In this document: positions 11,662 to 22,356 of the stretch, piece after piece
Position numbering within the stretch: position 1 is the first letter of the stretch
Layout of the letters: each line of letters starts with the position of its first letter
Made by a program: the position numbers and the translations under genes
The notes under the pieces: model-generated
The model's input: only the letters and a program-made list of their open reading frames with translations
Databases searched by the model: none
What the model was told of the DNA's origin: nothing
Source: Unio delphinus
Lineage: Eukaryota; Mollusca; Bivalvia; Unionida; Unionidae
Direction of reading: 5' to 3'
DNA: 64,000 nucleotides
NCBI GenBank assembly: GCA_029339505.1
Contig: JAQISU010000123.1
Location: 4,386,501 to 4,450,500, forward strand

Positions 11662-13077
11662 TCACAGATTTTCCACTGGTGCATCTACCACTCTCATTCG
11701 TCCACCAACACCTTCGAGTATCATTGATTTATCACTGAGAATGACAGCAACCGCTCTATAATTAGCAATAACACCAGGAAGGGTTACACGAGCTCGGAAA
11801 TGTATATCAACGACGGACTGTCTCATCAAGTCAAGATGTTCCAACGAAAAGTAATAAATCGGATATAGATTTTTAAAATCCAACTGTGATATTTGCAAAC
11901 CAGTATCAACATTTTGATCACGTCCCATATACGACAACATGTTATGATAAACTCGTGCAATATGATTTTCTGTGTAATTTAGTTGTATATCCTCTGATGG
12001 TTCTTGCTGTCCGTTTATTTTCAGTGAAACTTCATTACACCCAATTTGATCAAATATCATATGGGAACGTTCTTGATTATTTAATCGCGCAGTATTCTGT
12101 AGCGCAACAAATATGTGACGTAGAGCTGAAATACCCTGTTTTGATGCTAGATGCCATGTAATTGTACCATCCATATTATAATCCATGGTATCTGTGGACG
12201 TTGACAACCAACTCAACAATCTCTTTTCGCCCCGATCCATAAATGATAGTAACCGTGGTTCTGTTGACAACGACGGTGTCAACAGCGGCATCCACAGTGA
12301 TAGTTTTGATAAAACGACTTTACCAGGGGCAACGCCAGCACCGCGCCAGATTGCATTATCATCAGTACCCCTTCTCATTAGTGCTACCGTATGCTTTACT
12401 CCATATATAACTTTTCTGACGTTTCTACAAAATCCAAATATGTGATCCAACGGAATCGCACATGAAAACCGTCGACGCTGTCCCTGTAACGTTGCTACTC
12501 GTGTTGCAAATCCTAGGTTGTAACCGGGAATATTATTGATGACATCAAATTCAGCAGCTGGTCTTGTATATCCGGCTGGTGCTGGATCAACTGCTGTAGC
12601 TCGTACAGCTTTTACTCTAGAATATTGGACGTGTTCAGCGTTATCAGTAATATCCTTCGCGAACATCATAGACGGACCTGCCGATCTTGTATAGTCATCA
12701 GAATATCTCGCTAACCCGATCACCCCCGTTGCAATATCAACCTCACGTTCAGTAGATTCGATTTCCCTTCCATCAATGAGATATCTAGCACTTTCAAATA
12801 ACGCCATGATGCCATTGTTAACAAAACCAACTCGGATAGTTGGGTTATCATCATATGGTGTATTAGCTAGAACATTTGTTACGAGTTCACCTTCGACTTC
12901 AATAAAGGCTTCACAAGGCAAAAAGTATTTACTGGTATCATGAACTTGAAGTTCAATTCGTGATCTAAGATCAGGTTGTACTGCGTGATAGGCAAAAAAT
13001 TGATAATCGCGTACAAAATCATCCTTGGGTACTGGGGCGTCCATGTCAAATGCACTATCAGGGTTCTGTTTGAACAT
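11662..13077 (-). CDS. Major capsid protein, hexon-like (A)
   Basis: 471 residues, uninterrupted. It resembles a widespread family of Polinton/adintovirus major capsid proteins (recalled), with FGFCRNVRKVIYGVKHTVAL in the middle, a DLKNLYPIYYF-like segment (LDFKNLYPIYYFSLEHLDL) and a closing VILSDKSMIL strand. Expected fold is a double jelly roll forming the pseudo-hexameric capsomer. About 75-80 percent identical by eye to 42154-43578. It follows the second PX-like gene and precedes the PX-protease gene. Although the element is decayed this gene is open, so loss of function may be recent, or the gene is simply lucky. Confidence 0.8.
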   Translation of the reverse strand: MFKQNPDSAFDMDAPVPKDDFVRDYQFFAYHAVQPDLRSRIELQVHDTSKYFLPCEAFIEVEGELVTNVLANTPYDDNPTIRVGFVNNGIMALFESARYLIDGREIESTEREVDIATGVIGLARYSDDYTRSAGPSMMFAKDITDNAEHVQYSRVKAVRATAVDPAPAGYTRPAAEFDVINNIPGYNLGFATRVATLQGQRRRFSCAIPLDHIFGFCRNVRKVIYGVKHTVALMRRGTDDNAIWRGAGVAPGKVVLSKLSLWMPLLTPSLSTEPRLLSFMDRGEKRLLSWLSTSTDTMDYNMDGTITWHLASKQGISALRHIFVALQNTARLNNQERSHMIFDQIGCNEVSLKINGQQEPSEDIQLNYTENHIARVYHNMLSYMGRDQNVDTGLQISQLDFKNLYPIYYFSLEHLDLMRQSVVDIHFRARVTLPGVIANYRAVAVILSDKSMILEGVGGRMRVVDAPVENL

Positions 13078-13099
13078 TTTATATTATATATCCGCTGGT

Positions 13100-13617
13100 C
13101 TAAATTGGAGGTGAAATCGTGAAAATTCTCACCAATTTTAACCGACGTCTTTGACGTTTGTAGAAATTCTTTGAATTTCCAAGACCACTTCCCGCTATCA
13201 TATTTGCTGTTATATTATCCTGGGCGTTCGGAGTCATCAACGATGATGAAATCAACGACTGTAGTTTTTCATCTACTGCGTTATTTATTATTTTACTAAC
13301 ACTTGCAGGCATAACCGCAGTAGATGGCAGTGAAGTCATTTGTGGTTTTGAAAATCCTTAGTTGTTAGTTTATCCTTCGCGGCTGAAAACGCCTTCCCGG
13401 CAAGATCACCAACAGCGCTAATACCCTTATCCCTGATAACATCAATGGCCTTCATTGATAGTTGTTTTGCTAGCGGCGCTACTTTTGGAGCCATTCTTGA
13501 AAATAATCCCATTATAGTATTACCGAGACCATCTCCATAGTATGCTAGGTATTTTGGCAATCGTGAGTTTACCACGTAGACGTTAGTTGGTTTATCATGG
13601 TTGTAGTGTATGATCAT
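13100..13617 (-). pseudogene. Second PX/pVI-like virion protein, frameshifted (A)
   Basis: An N-terminal piece (13336-13617) with GDGLGNTIMGLFSRMAPKV and a C-terminal piece (13100-13339) are in different frames and overlap at ATGA. In Element B the same protein is one 171-residue frame. Amphipathic helices after a Gly-rich turn resemble adenovirus pVI/pX-type internal capsid proteins. The break lies at a spot where B carries extra ATGACGAAGTCAT palindromes and A carries a partial GGATTTTC word. Confidence 0.65.
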
Positions 13618-13647
13618 TCTCTATTTAATTGATATTAATCTAATCGC

Positions 13648-13666
13648 GAAAATTCTACGAATTTTC
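13648..13666. repeat. Tri-loop palindrome, 8-bp stem (A)
   Basis: GAAAATTC-TAC-GAATTTTC between the coiled-coil and second PX genes; a second one, AAAATC-CTC-GATTTT, lies at 13715-13729 over the end of the coiled-coil gene. Confidence 0.85.
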
Positions 13667-13727
13667 ATCTTCGAGTTTAATCGCTATGATAACCGTGATG
13701 AAAATCCAAAGGTGAAAATCCTCGATT

Positions 13728-14811
13728 TTAGTTTACTAACTCTTCAATAAAATCTCAATATGTGCTGATATCCATGATACCACCTTGAAATAGTCGCCTA
13801 CAGATATTAGCAGCTTCATTGATTATTTCTGGTGAGTTATTTCCAGCCCGTTTTCCCCCTACAAGTATTTCATATCGTGCTATATCACCAAGAATATTAC
13901 CAGGACATGAAATTGCAGGCAATTTCGCTGATATCCTTCTCCCAAACGTCTCAACGGGGGGAGATTCCTCATCTTCATACTCTGCATCGTCACCAATTGC
14001 ACCTTGTGTATCTATGTTTGGATTGGGTTGTGATTATTTAGGTGAGTAGGACATTTTCTTCGAAGATTGTTTCCGCCGCTGCAATTTTTGTGGTTTTTGT
14101 TGTTGTTTTAGTTCTTCATATTTATTGTATACGGCACCCACTATTTTCATGTATTCAATGTATGATGTATCTTCTTTTGGTTTAATTTGACTTTTTTTAG
14201 TTTTAATTTTGTAAATCACATCAGCCCAATGTTGTATATTTTTAATATATCCATGTTGCTCTGGTTTCAACATTTTTTTTTCTGTTTTCATAATTCGTAA
14301 CAACAAACACAGGAATTTCTGCTGGATTAGTATTATCAATTGTTGCTATCACCTCCTCGTTAAATCTCTCCCGTAAACCCTCTACTGTTCTTCTTGATTC
14401 AAGTGGTGAAAATTCTTCAGGGAAATCTTTTCGAGATTCATCACTAACATCAATACCACTTTGTCGTTGTATTTCCATCTGAGTTTCCATATCACCTGAA
14501 AGTTTTTGTATAGCCCGTTTTGTTTGTCCAGTTTCGATTGCTATTTTTTCAAGTTCACCAAGAAGAGGTCTCTCTACTCGTTTCCCCACCTCAGGGACAT
14601 CTCCGTATATAGCTCGTTCAGTAGCTGTTTTCACATCTGTAGTTGCAGCAACAATCGGCTTAAAGAGTTGTTCAGAACCCTCTGTAAAATCAGTCTGAAG
14701 TAATTGTCGCTGTTGAAGTTTTTCACGTATACGATCACGAAGGGGTAGTAGTTTATTAATATCGCTCAGTCGCTGTTTTGCGTACCGTGTGGTCAGCGAG
14801 TGTCCTATCAT
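13728..14811 (-). pseudogene. Coiled-coil virion protein, broken (A)
   Basis: The N-terminal 170 residues (14242-14811) match the 350-residue protein of Element B (44199-45251). The rest is in other frames: 14034-14339, then a C-terminal block near 13728-13960 containing GGKRAGNNSPEIINEA and RRLFQGGIMDI. At 13755-13757 an in-frame TGA stands where B has CGA. The frameshift near 14270 is at a run of T residues. Long charged helices suggest a structural or core protein; function unknown. Confidence 0.65.
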
Positions 14812-14860
14812 TATTGAAAGAGTATCACTATTGTTAAATTGCAGACAATTTCAATTTGTG

Positions 14861-14878
14861 GAATTGCTTTTGCAATTC
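14861..14878. repeat. Palindrome GAATTGC-TTTT-GCAATTC (A)
   Basis: 7-bp stem with 4-nt loop in a noncoding gap; related to GAATTGC-AAA-GCAATTC at 15471-15487. Confidence 0.85.
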
Positions 14879-14991
14879 ATCAAAGTAATTTCAAAGCAAT
14901 TCACCGAGTAAAAAAAAAATACTACGTTGAAAATTACTATGAATTTTCCATTTAAAATACCGTGTGAGCTGTCATTGTTGACTAAACTCAC

Positions 14992-15009
14992 ATGAATGGG
15001 CCCATTCAT
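14992..15009. repeat. Perfect 18-bp palindrome (A)
   Basis: ATGAATGGGCCCATTCAT, flanked at distance by CCGTGT (about 14960) and ACACGG (about 15020), so the whole could form a cruciform. It lies where Element B has an extra 92-codon gene. Confidence 0.8.
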
Positions 15010-15049
15010 CGTTACCTGTACACGGAAGTTATATACAACAAGTGGCTCT

Positions 15050-15412
15050 CTAAGGGTAGGACTCAGCTTGCTCGATTAGAGTTTTTATCTGTTTCACCTT
15101 CGAATTTATAAGTTTCCTTTGCTCAAACTCAGCCCCTAATCGCCTCCGAACATCTTCTACGATTGTACATAATGGTACAAACACACTAACATCTTCATGA
15201 TAAACTAAACTCTCACGGATAAGGGTTTGAATGCGCTTGATAAAATAATATTGCTTCGAGAGGACATATTTTCCATTATGCTGTGCAAATTCCATGTCCT
15301 CGAAATCAGTCATTATTTGATCACAATTTAACCCCGAATATAGTTTATATTTTTATCCTGTAATTTACCAAGTTCAACAATAATACATCCGATATTTTCA
15401 GAATTCATATTA
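15050..15412 (-). pseudogene. Small helical protein, frameshifted (A)
   Basis: The open part (15050-15313) matches the last two thirds of the 118-residue protein at 45714-46070 (both have a GKYVL or GRYVL word and a VRRRLG or IRQKLG helix). An ATG at 15412 opens the matching N-terminus in another frame, so one indel near 15340 breaks the gene. Function unknown; highly helical. Confidence 0.55.
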
Positions 15413-15470
15413 TATAAAAATATATTTGTTTAATTGTGAATGGAAACTCTTTGAGTGAAATTGCTTTGGT

Positions 15471-15487
15471 GAATTGCAAAGCAATTC
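15471..15487. repeat. Tri-loop palindrome GAATTGC-AAA-GCAATTC (A)
   Basis: Perfect 7-bp stem and 3-nt loop at the edge of the noncoding interval. Confidence 0.88.
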
Positions 15488-15499
15488 CACAAAATGAAT

Positions 15500-15540
15500 T
15501 CTGGACCCGCTAAGGTGTTGGTCATCTTAGCATGTCCAGA
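15500..15540. other. Conserved hairpin in control interval (A)
   Basis: TCTGGAC and GTCCAGA form an outer 7-bp stem; CTAAGGTG and CATCTTAG form the inner stem (with one G-T pair) at 15510-15530. The inner hairpin recurs at 46230-46253 in Element B although the surroundings differ. Confidence 0.6.
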
Positions 15541-15984
15541 AGCCTAATGCGATTATAGGATGATGATGGTTATATACAATGTATGACGACGGCACATTCA
15601 ACCCCATGATCTAGTGTGGTTGGCGGTTGTATACACATAGGACGGCACATACGGCACATTACAACCCCATGATCTAGTGTGTAGGCGGTTGTATACGACG
15701 GTACAACAATAGATTATATTATGGTATTTACAATGACAATGGTTATATACAAATGCAATGAATGACGACGGCACAACAATAGATTATATTATGGTATTTA
15801 CAATGATAATGATTATATACAGATGCAATGAATGACGACGGCACAACAATAGATTATAACGATTATGGTTATATACAATGACAATAGTATTTACAATGCA
15901 AACGATATATGACAATGGTGACAATGAACAATGACAATGATAATGGTATGTACAATGACAACGGATGACGTGGGCTATTCTACA

Positions 15985-16082
15985 TTCAAGTGCAAAAACA
16001 AACCCCAAAATCCAACCAGGTTTGAATGTCAATAATAACATTCACACCACGTGTGACGGTGTGATTTGTTTTTGCACTTGAA
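15985..16082. repeat. Large inverted repeat, 18-bp arms (A)
   Basis: Perfect 18-bp arms starting TTCAAGTGCAAAAAC at 15985-16002 and the complement at 16065-16082. Inside are TCACACC/GGTGTGA and GAATGT/ACATTC stems, and just outside GGGCT (15972) and AGCCC. Likely to extrude as a cruciform; candidate origin element. Confidence 0.75.
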
Positions 16083-16456
16083 CTTCGGCTAAAGCCCAAA
16101 CATATAACAGACCAGGTTTTATATAACCACTCATTACAACGAAGTTAGATAGAACGATGTGTGCTTGTAATTCCTTGTTGTGTATAATTCTGATTATTGA
16201 CAGAGCCGAATTAATAGTGAGTACTTGTAAAAAACACTAAAAAATATAATATGATTATTTGTAAACGCTATGATGATTTTGTTTACTATGATGGAAGTCC
16301 TGAAAAGATTTCAGAAACGGATAATTGATTATATCCCATTGAGATTCATGATAATTATAACAACCAATCAAAAACTACCAAAACAACAACAGTGTTTCAA
16401 CGATAACTCTGTCATTGGTGATTTGTCGCACGCGTTATACCAGTGAGTTATCTCCG

Positions 16457-16951
16457 TTAATTCACATAAACAAATCGAATTTTTTTACAAAAACGTTTTG
16501 AAAAAGCGGTTCTGGTGATATTCTCTGCAACGCATTGAATAGAAGACGGATAAATATCGAAATATCTACCGGCTTCGGTTATTGACTGAAATACTGTCTC
16601 TGTGTTATTTTCAGTATTAAACGACTTTACAGGTCCAGCATTTTTCGGGTATTTCCCAGTCCCGCCTCGTTTTATGTTTTCACGTTGTGAAATAGCTTGA
16701 AGGTTGTTCAATTTGTTATTCCTGGGATCGGAATCAATGTGATCAATAACAAGACCATCCTTGATCAATCCATTAAACACCTCGAATATGAATCTATGAC
16801 AATAATATTTCTTCTTTCCAGCTCTAAACACCAAATATCCCTGATTATTCAGATTACCAACCGGATTCTTGAGTCTACAGTGTCAAACAACACCATCACG
16901 AGAAGCTTCATAGTTTGCAATAACAGGATGTCGTTGAAATTCTTGGCTCAT
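16457..16951 (-). pseudogene. HNH homing-type endonuclease, nonsense codon 23 (A)
   Basis: Aligns along its length with the 166-residue gene at 47492-47992. The ATG at 16951 is followed in frame by a NUMOD4-like start (NYEASRDGVV), then TGA at 16883-16885 where B has CGA. After the stop come LVIDHIDSDPRNNKLNNLQ (HNH core) and a NUMOD1-like DNA-binding tail with a SITEAGRYFDI segment. The single CGA-to-TGA change is typical of CpG decay. Confidence 0.8.
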
Positions 16952-16968
16952 TTGTATACAATATACTT

Positions 16969-17310
16969 CTATTTGTCTAATTCATTAATTGGCTGAATTA
17001 TAACACTGGGAAATCTTTCTATGTAGTCGTGGGCAGTTTTTATGATTTTGCCGTTGACGTTGCCATTGACAGCGTCAGGATTTTTTATTCTTCGCTTGTC
17101 ATAATAACGCTTCAACTCTCTATAACGCCTACCCCCGCAATTGATACATAACTCCGAATTGCCTCTAACACCTACCCCACAATGGATGCACGGGAGAGAA
17201 CCTTTTGAACCGTTTCTCACGCTTTGCATATGATACCCACAGAATTCATTTCTGCATGATTTGTTACATGGAGTCTTTGATCCAATCATAAGCCATTTAC
17301 AATGATTCAT
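16969..17310 (-). CDS. Cys-rich zinc-binding protein (A)
   Basis: 113 residues, intact. Two Cys clusters: an N-terminal group (C4, C15, C19, C24 and H27, from CKWLMIG...CNKSC...FCGYH) and a pair of CxxC knuckles (LPCIHCG and LCINCGG), followed by a basic helix RRYRELKRYYDKRR. The architecture suggests a nucleic-acid-binding zinc protein. It is about 80 percent identical in the first 75 residues to 48006-48332. It is transcribed away from the polymerase gene across a 44-bp gap, so the two may share a divergent early promoter. Family not recognised by name. Confidence 0.7.
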   Translation of the reverse strand: MNHCKWLMIGSKTPCNKSCRNEFCGYHMQSVRNGSKGSLPCIHCGVGVRGNSELCINCGGRRYRELKRYYDKRRIKNPDAVNGNVNGKIIKTAHDYIERFPSVIIQPINELDK

Positions 17311-18417
17311 TATATAATATACTTTTCTATTTAAATAATTGTTTTAATTATAATAAGAAGGAATTCAAGAGATTATCGAACATTACGCCTTGGAAAAATG
17401 CTAAATTCAATCTCGATAGAGTCTCTGATATACCAAAAAGTCTAATAGATGACAAAACCCTGTTGAGTAAAATCAGCGACTGTTTTAATGAATTTAAGCG
17501 CGATGGAGCATCTCATACGTGGTCGACATTTCGAATTATCAATGATGATGTCAATGTACCTAACATTGATGCTACTATGAACGATACAAGAGCAGCTGAG
17601 ATAATCTCACATTTTGGCGGTAGGAGGTATTTTTTCAGAATAAAATTCATTATCGAAGTCGAAGGTGAATGGGTTATCAGAGATAAATTTTGAACCAATC
17701 CTCAAGGATAAAAAAACAATCACGCTGAGTAGAGATTCCAAACCAGGAATTCTAACTGGAATTGACAAACCATACTACGAGAGATCTTATCCTGTAACAG
17801 CAATCGTTTATGGAATATATCCGTTAAATGATAAACCCGATATTGCAAAACTAGCTCCTATGAAATATTCACCATTGACTTCGTCAAGGCTCAATTGTGT
17901 AGCAACACGGATAATGGAACACTTCACAAATGCATCCCGAGGAAATAAACTAACTGATCTGCGACGTAGGAAAATAACCGAATGGGAACTGACAGTGAAA
18001 CAGCACGGTGCAAAGATTTCTGATATAGCTAAATTAGAAGAATCATTAAAATTCCCAATATCAGTAACGACAATAACCGGAGAAGTATTATACGAACCGA
18101 AATATCAATTGCGAGGAGCTCCAATTGAAATTATTGATCATAACAAACACGCGTGGACACCTACAGTAAATGTATTTCCACGAGAACGAATCGTGAGATA
18201 TATCCCCGGGGAATTTTCCCGGGATGTGTTCCACGAAGAGAGGTTATTCGATGCTATTCATGCGTTGTGTAAAGATGATCATGTGTCAATGTGGCTACTT
18301 CGCAGCGCTGAAGATTCAGAATCAGGATTTGATCAATTTGTAAGACCTAATGGAGAATTATATCGTACTGAAGCGTTACACTCAAAGATGAAAAAAGCCG
18401 CTGTAAAATACTCAAGT

Positions 18418-18437
18418 GAAAATTCTTTAGAATTTTC
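18418..18437. repeat. Palindrome inside polymerase gene, A only
   Basis: GAAAATTCT-TT-AGAATTTTC, adding codons for a SENSLEFS stretch that Element B lacks at the same place. Confidence 0.8.
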
Positions 18438-19009
18438 TAATGAAAAACTACTCACGGATAGTTTTACGATTCCATCAGTGGTAGCTCATTTTGCACGAGA
18501 AAAGAACTCATGGCGTCCAACACAAAGTGATTTTCTCGACGATGTTAAATCAAGCTGTCTTGAATTCGGTCATGGAGGACTGTGGAATACAAAATACCAC
18601 CGCGAGGGTATGATTTCAATTGATATATCCGCGTGTTATCCGGGGTTTTTTCTAGGATATGGAGAATGTGCTAAGTATTTTAAACGATTTGGACACCCCA
18701 CACATGAAATGACTTGTGTTTCTGTTAATGGTCCGTTGCCTGATTTTGATTTAACTGGATTCGCTTGTGTGGTGTCATTTGAATTAGCGTCAGGATTACA
18801 TCCGTGTAGTTATGTTTGGATTGGTAGACATATGTCTGTGAAACACTGGATGCCAATAGTGTTACTACGATATATGATTGATAGTGGTATGCTGATATCA
18901 CTGATTATCAGCGAAGCAATTATATGCTATCGAGCTCAGAAAGAAGTTTGGCTACCACAACCCGATCTAGATGATATAATACGCGAACAACGAAAACAGT
19001 TTTCTGATG

Positions 19010-19026
19010 GAAATTCTTCGAATTTC
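19010..19026. repeat. Tri-loop palindrome in polymerase gene, shared
   Basis: GAAATTC-TTC-GAATTTC in frame; present at the same site in Element B (50299-50315), so it predates the split. Confidence 0.85.
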
Positions 19027-19689
19027 AGTGAACAACAAATCATGGATTGGTCTAGGCAGTTATTTAAAAATGAAAATGGACTAGCAAAAGATTTTGGACG
19101 AAAAATAATTGGTAAATTTACTCAAGGTGGAAGATATGACAATGCAAAATACTCTTCGCGGTTGATCATAGACAGCGCTGAATATGATTTTATCATAGCG
19201 GATTTAACGAAACATGGAAAACTTGTAACTCGTAAAGATGCTTTTCTATCCAATGGTGAGAAATTGGGTACAATTGTTACCTATTGTGATGGATATAGTC
19301 CCCAGTACACACATTTGAGAAGTTCTATGCTCGGTTATTCTACTATTAATCTATTTTCCATGATAAATAGATTTCCTAATACCGCGGTTAGAGTAGCTAC
19401 TGATTCGATGTATATACACGAGAAATACAGATCAGCTGTAGCGGCATTCACATCCCCGGAGGAATCGTGGGGATGTTGGCGATTTAAAAAGGAGACGCTA
19501 TATGAGTATTGTAAATCTGCCGATGTTACCAACGACGATAAATACTTGAAAAGCAATCAGTGTTCAGAATTTTCTAATGCACCACCGATATCAGATCCGA
19601 TTACGCGATATAAAATCGTTTATTTGAATGGTTGTGGAGGATCAGGAAAGACAACACGAGTAATTAATTTATTTCATAGGAAAAGAAAA

Positions 19690-19860
19690 CCAATTGAAAA
19701 ATCCGTTGAAAAACCAATTGAAAAACTTACAGATGATCAAAAACAGATACAAGAAATCATACGACAAATCCTAGGGGAAAATTCTACGGAAACCCCTATA
19801 GAAAATTCTATGGAAACCCCTATGGAAACCCCTATAGAAAATTATATGGAAAAATCTACA
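19690..19860. repeat. In-frame repeat expansion in helicase linker (A)
   Basis: Reiterated GAAACCCCTATAGAAAATTC-like words between helicase motifs I and Ia, coding for repeated IEK and ENSMETP units. B has a short linker of fewer than 15 residues here. Confidence 0.8.
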
Positions 19861-20848
19861 AATTTCACAAATATGATTGTGCTAACACCAGCTCATAAAC
19901 TTGCCAGAGACATAAAACAACGAGATGTAAAAACTTCTGGTACTTATCACAGCTTCTTTCGATGGAAAGGCGATAAGTGGACTCCAGAGCGAATGGGAAA
20001 TATATATATTCCACCGGTGATAATTTGGGATGAAATTTGTACAGTATCATTGAAAACGTTAAAAATATTTCTTGAATGGTTGTCAACAAAAAATACAAAA
20101 ATTATTATGTGCGGTGATCAAGGCCAACCACCACCATTTGTCGGTGAATCTCCTCATGAATGGCTCAAAGAACACGTTGATTATTACGAAGAGATTAATG
20201 ATGACTTTAGAGCTCTAGATGAAGTATTACGTGAGTTTAAACAACTAATCAGATTACAACCGGATAGAATCCAATGTGAAATAGCACGTGAAATAATTTC
20301 AGAAACTCCCATTAATGATTTTTGGGAAGCATGGAGACCAAATGATTTGATAATCGCAAGTAGAAAAATAGTCAGAGACAAACTTCAAATGAAGTTATTT
20401 GAATTGCATAAATGTAAATTTGCAACACTTCCAGTACCGCTCTGTTATAGACCAAAAGATACCCGACGACAAAATATCGACGTTGACATTCCTGGACAAC
20501 AACAAAAGCAGAATTTAGTGTTAAATGATATTGTGCTGGTTGATATCAGTGTCGTTGAAGATGCATTACGCGCTGATAAATCCCCGTGGACGTTAGGTTA
20601 CGCAGCGACAATACACTCTTCACAAGGATTAACTGTCACAGACACAATTGTTTGGATAGTAGATAATCGCATTGAGTGGTCAAATTTAGTTTATCTCGCA
20701 GTATCCAGAGTACGAAGTATAAATCAACTTCGAAGAATTGTTGTTGACGAAGTCAGTGACGATAATGACACTATTATCAGCGCCGACAACATCAAGGATA
20801 TAATCAGAAAAAAACTCTCTGGTTATAAACAACAGGATAAAAAAAAAT

Positions 20849-21034
20849 AGAGAATTTGACATTGATGCTGAATTAATAATTACGCTGAAACAACAACAGA
20901 ATAATCACTGCGCGAGTTGTAATTGTATAATGCGTTGGAGTTGGTCGGATAAAGATCCTCGCCAATTTACCGTAGACAGAAAGAATAGCAGCATTGGTCA
21001 TACCAACGACAACGTTATGTTGACTGCTAGTTAA
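20849..21034 (+). pseudogene. HNH/zinc tail of polymerase-helicase, truncated (A)
   Basis: Immediately after the 9-A run (20839-20847) that ends the helicase frame, the +1 frame encodes a REFDIDAELIITL lead, CASC, FTVDRKN and GHTNDNVMLT, as in B. It stops early: about 54 bp that would encode the last CxxCN pair are deleted near 21024. Confidence 0.65.
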
Positions 21035-21989
21035 GACCACGCGGTGGTAATTGAGTATCCTCGGGAATTACCTGTAGTTGTTGTCGAGTAAATCCTCGCT
21101 GAGGAGCAGTTGAATCTAGTTTATAGATTGCTGGTCTAGAAACGCTAGCGTTTTCACCAGTTGATCGTGTTATACCGGATATTTTATGTACGGTGACACT
21201 CCAAATAGGATCGGTAGCTCTTTTTTTTACCACCCTCAAGCTCTCCTGGTTCGTATAAAAACCTTACAGTGACATTACTACCAAGAATTGGTTCCTTGAA
21301 ATCTTTTTGTGGTTGTACGGGTATATACTTTTTTTAATAGCGTTGTTAGGTTTCATGTTGATTGTTCTAGTAATCTCATTATTGATTGCGGTAACTACAC
21401 CTGGTAATCTCTTAACCCATTCACGGGATCGTCTATGTTGAATAAATTCTTTCGCGTATTGATATCCAAATAACCGCTCTGCAAGAGTCCGATTAAATCG
21501 TTCTACAATTGCCTGATCGCGATGTAGCGCAGTATGCCCTCGTCGTATGGTGACATTATGATGTTTCATCGTTGATAAAACAGCGCCTTGAAATTCCTTG
21601 CCAGGATCAACTTGTAACAGATTTGGCCAGCGTAGTGGACCTCGTCGATAAATCCTTTCAAATGCAGAAGCTACTTCGAGTGATGATTTTGTCTTCAGTG
21701 GTTCTGCTTGTTTGTATCGACTCGCAACATCAACTAACGTCAACGCGTGTTTGTAAAAGTTGTCATGTGGTAAAATTAGTATATCAGCTTGATGAACTTC
21801 ATTAGGTGTTGTAACATCAAAATGCGAGTAGTTAATTCGTTTAGGCGGTGGTAGATAAATTTGCCATATAGCCTGTTTAGATAACCAGTTCGCTGCAGTG
21901 GTTTTTCTCACCGCTTCTGCACTAGCGAGTTTACTGATTGCTGCCTTGCCTCTCCAGTATCCCCTCGGAGAATAATAAATAGATTCCAT
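21027..21989 (-). pseudogene. Retroviral-type integrase, frameshifted (A)
   Basis: The catalytic core is open from the ATG at 21989: VHQADIL (Asp), VDPGKEF (Asp) and IVERFNRT (Glu) in a D-D-about35-E arrangement. Frame breaks occur near 21335 and 21225, both in homopolymers, so the C-terminal domain is detached. The far C-terminus (IYKLDSTAP, RQQLQVIPED) is readable at 21027-21239. An 18-bp insertion with the palindrome AAACGCTAGCGTTT (21140-21153) is present only in A at this site. Confidence 0.82.
21140..21153. repeat. GCTAGC palindrome inserted in integrase (A site)
   Basis: AAACGCTAGCGTTT within an 18-bp block absent from the same position in Element B. Confidence 0.88.
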
Positions 21990-21993
21990 ATTA

Positions 21994-22356
21994 TTAATTA
22001 CCAGCATTTAACATCAATTTGCCTTTCATAGCGGATTTTATCAACAACGAAGCCAATTTTTCTTTGAATGATTTATCGGGAATAGCATTCAACGCATGAA
22101 TTAATTTCACATCCGCGAGATGTCTATGTTGAAGATTACTGCTTTTATAAGCAACATCATGAGCATGACACGCCTTATCAATAGCGTTTATTGGTTCTTC
22201 ACCACGTCGAGGTTGGTTTTGGTCATCGAGTCTGATATCTAATCGTGTTCCAGGTCCACAATAACTATACCCTGGAAGGTGATTTTCTCCTTGATACTTT
22301 GCCCACGGTGTTCCTGGGAGTTTCACTAACTTGGCTGCAATATCACCTCCTCGTTT
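21994..22356 (-). CDS. Phospholipase A2-like virion protein (A)
   Basis: Contains the two hallmarks of secreted/parvoviral-type PLA2: the Ca-binding loop YCGPGTRLD and the catalytic ACHAHDVAY (His-Asp dyad). Such domains let non-enveloped virions breach endosomal membranes; that role is family knowledge. No ATG precedes the domain in this frame: the apparent first codon at 22326 is GTG, and the frame stays open upstream through KKKRGGDIAAKL, matching B. The start is set here at the conserved A-run, where translation may arrive from the zinc-ribbon frame. Confidence 0.72.
   Translation of the reverse strand, partial: KRGGDIAAKLVKLPGTPWAKYQGENHLPGYSYCGPGTRLDIRLDDQNQPRRGEEPINAIDKACHAHDVAYKSSNLQHRHLADVKLIHALNAIPDKSFKEKLASLLIKSAMKGKLMLNAGN

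Larger units (their letters stand above)
15413..16456. other. Noncoding control/origin-like interval (A)
   Basis: About 1 kb without a gene between the late and early modules. It holds a hairpin at 15500-15540, two direct repeats of a GGCACATT...GGCGGTTGTATAC block (about 15586-15634 and 15650-15698), roughly 70-bp tandem repeats around GACGACGGCACAACAATAG (15697-15900) and a large inverted repeat at 15985-16082. The placement and structure suggest a replication origin or a bidirectional control region; this is inference. Confidence 0.5.
17355..20850 (+). pseudogene. DNA polymerase B-SF1 helicase fusion, broken (A)
   Basis: Homologous throughout to the intact gene of Element B. The start codon is lost (AAG at 17355-17357 for ATG), and a fourth T in the run 17688-17691 shifts the frame just before an IKDKFEPIL-type segment. 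From 17697 the frame is open for over 1,000 codons: polymerase motif A SIDISACYPG, motif B around GRKIIGKFTQGG, motif C VATDSMY, then helicase motifs GCGGSGKTTR, IIWDEIC, MCGDQGQPPP, HSSQGL and VSRVR. A has only one copy of the N-terminal 20-residue unit that B repeats four times, lacks the KSKGFQ-type insertion of B, and carries its own 19690-19860 linker expansion (repeated ENSMETP units). No exonuclease motifs are evident. Confidence 0.85.
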
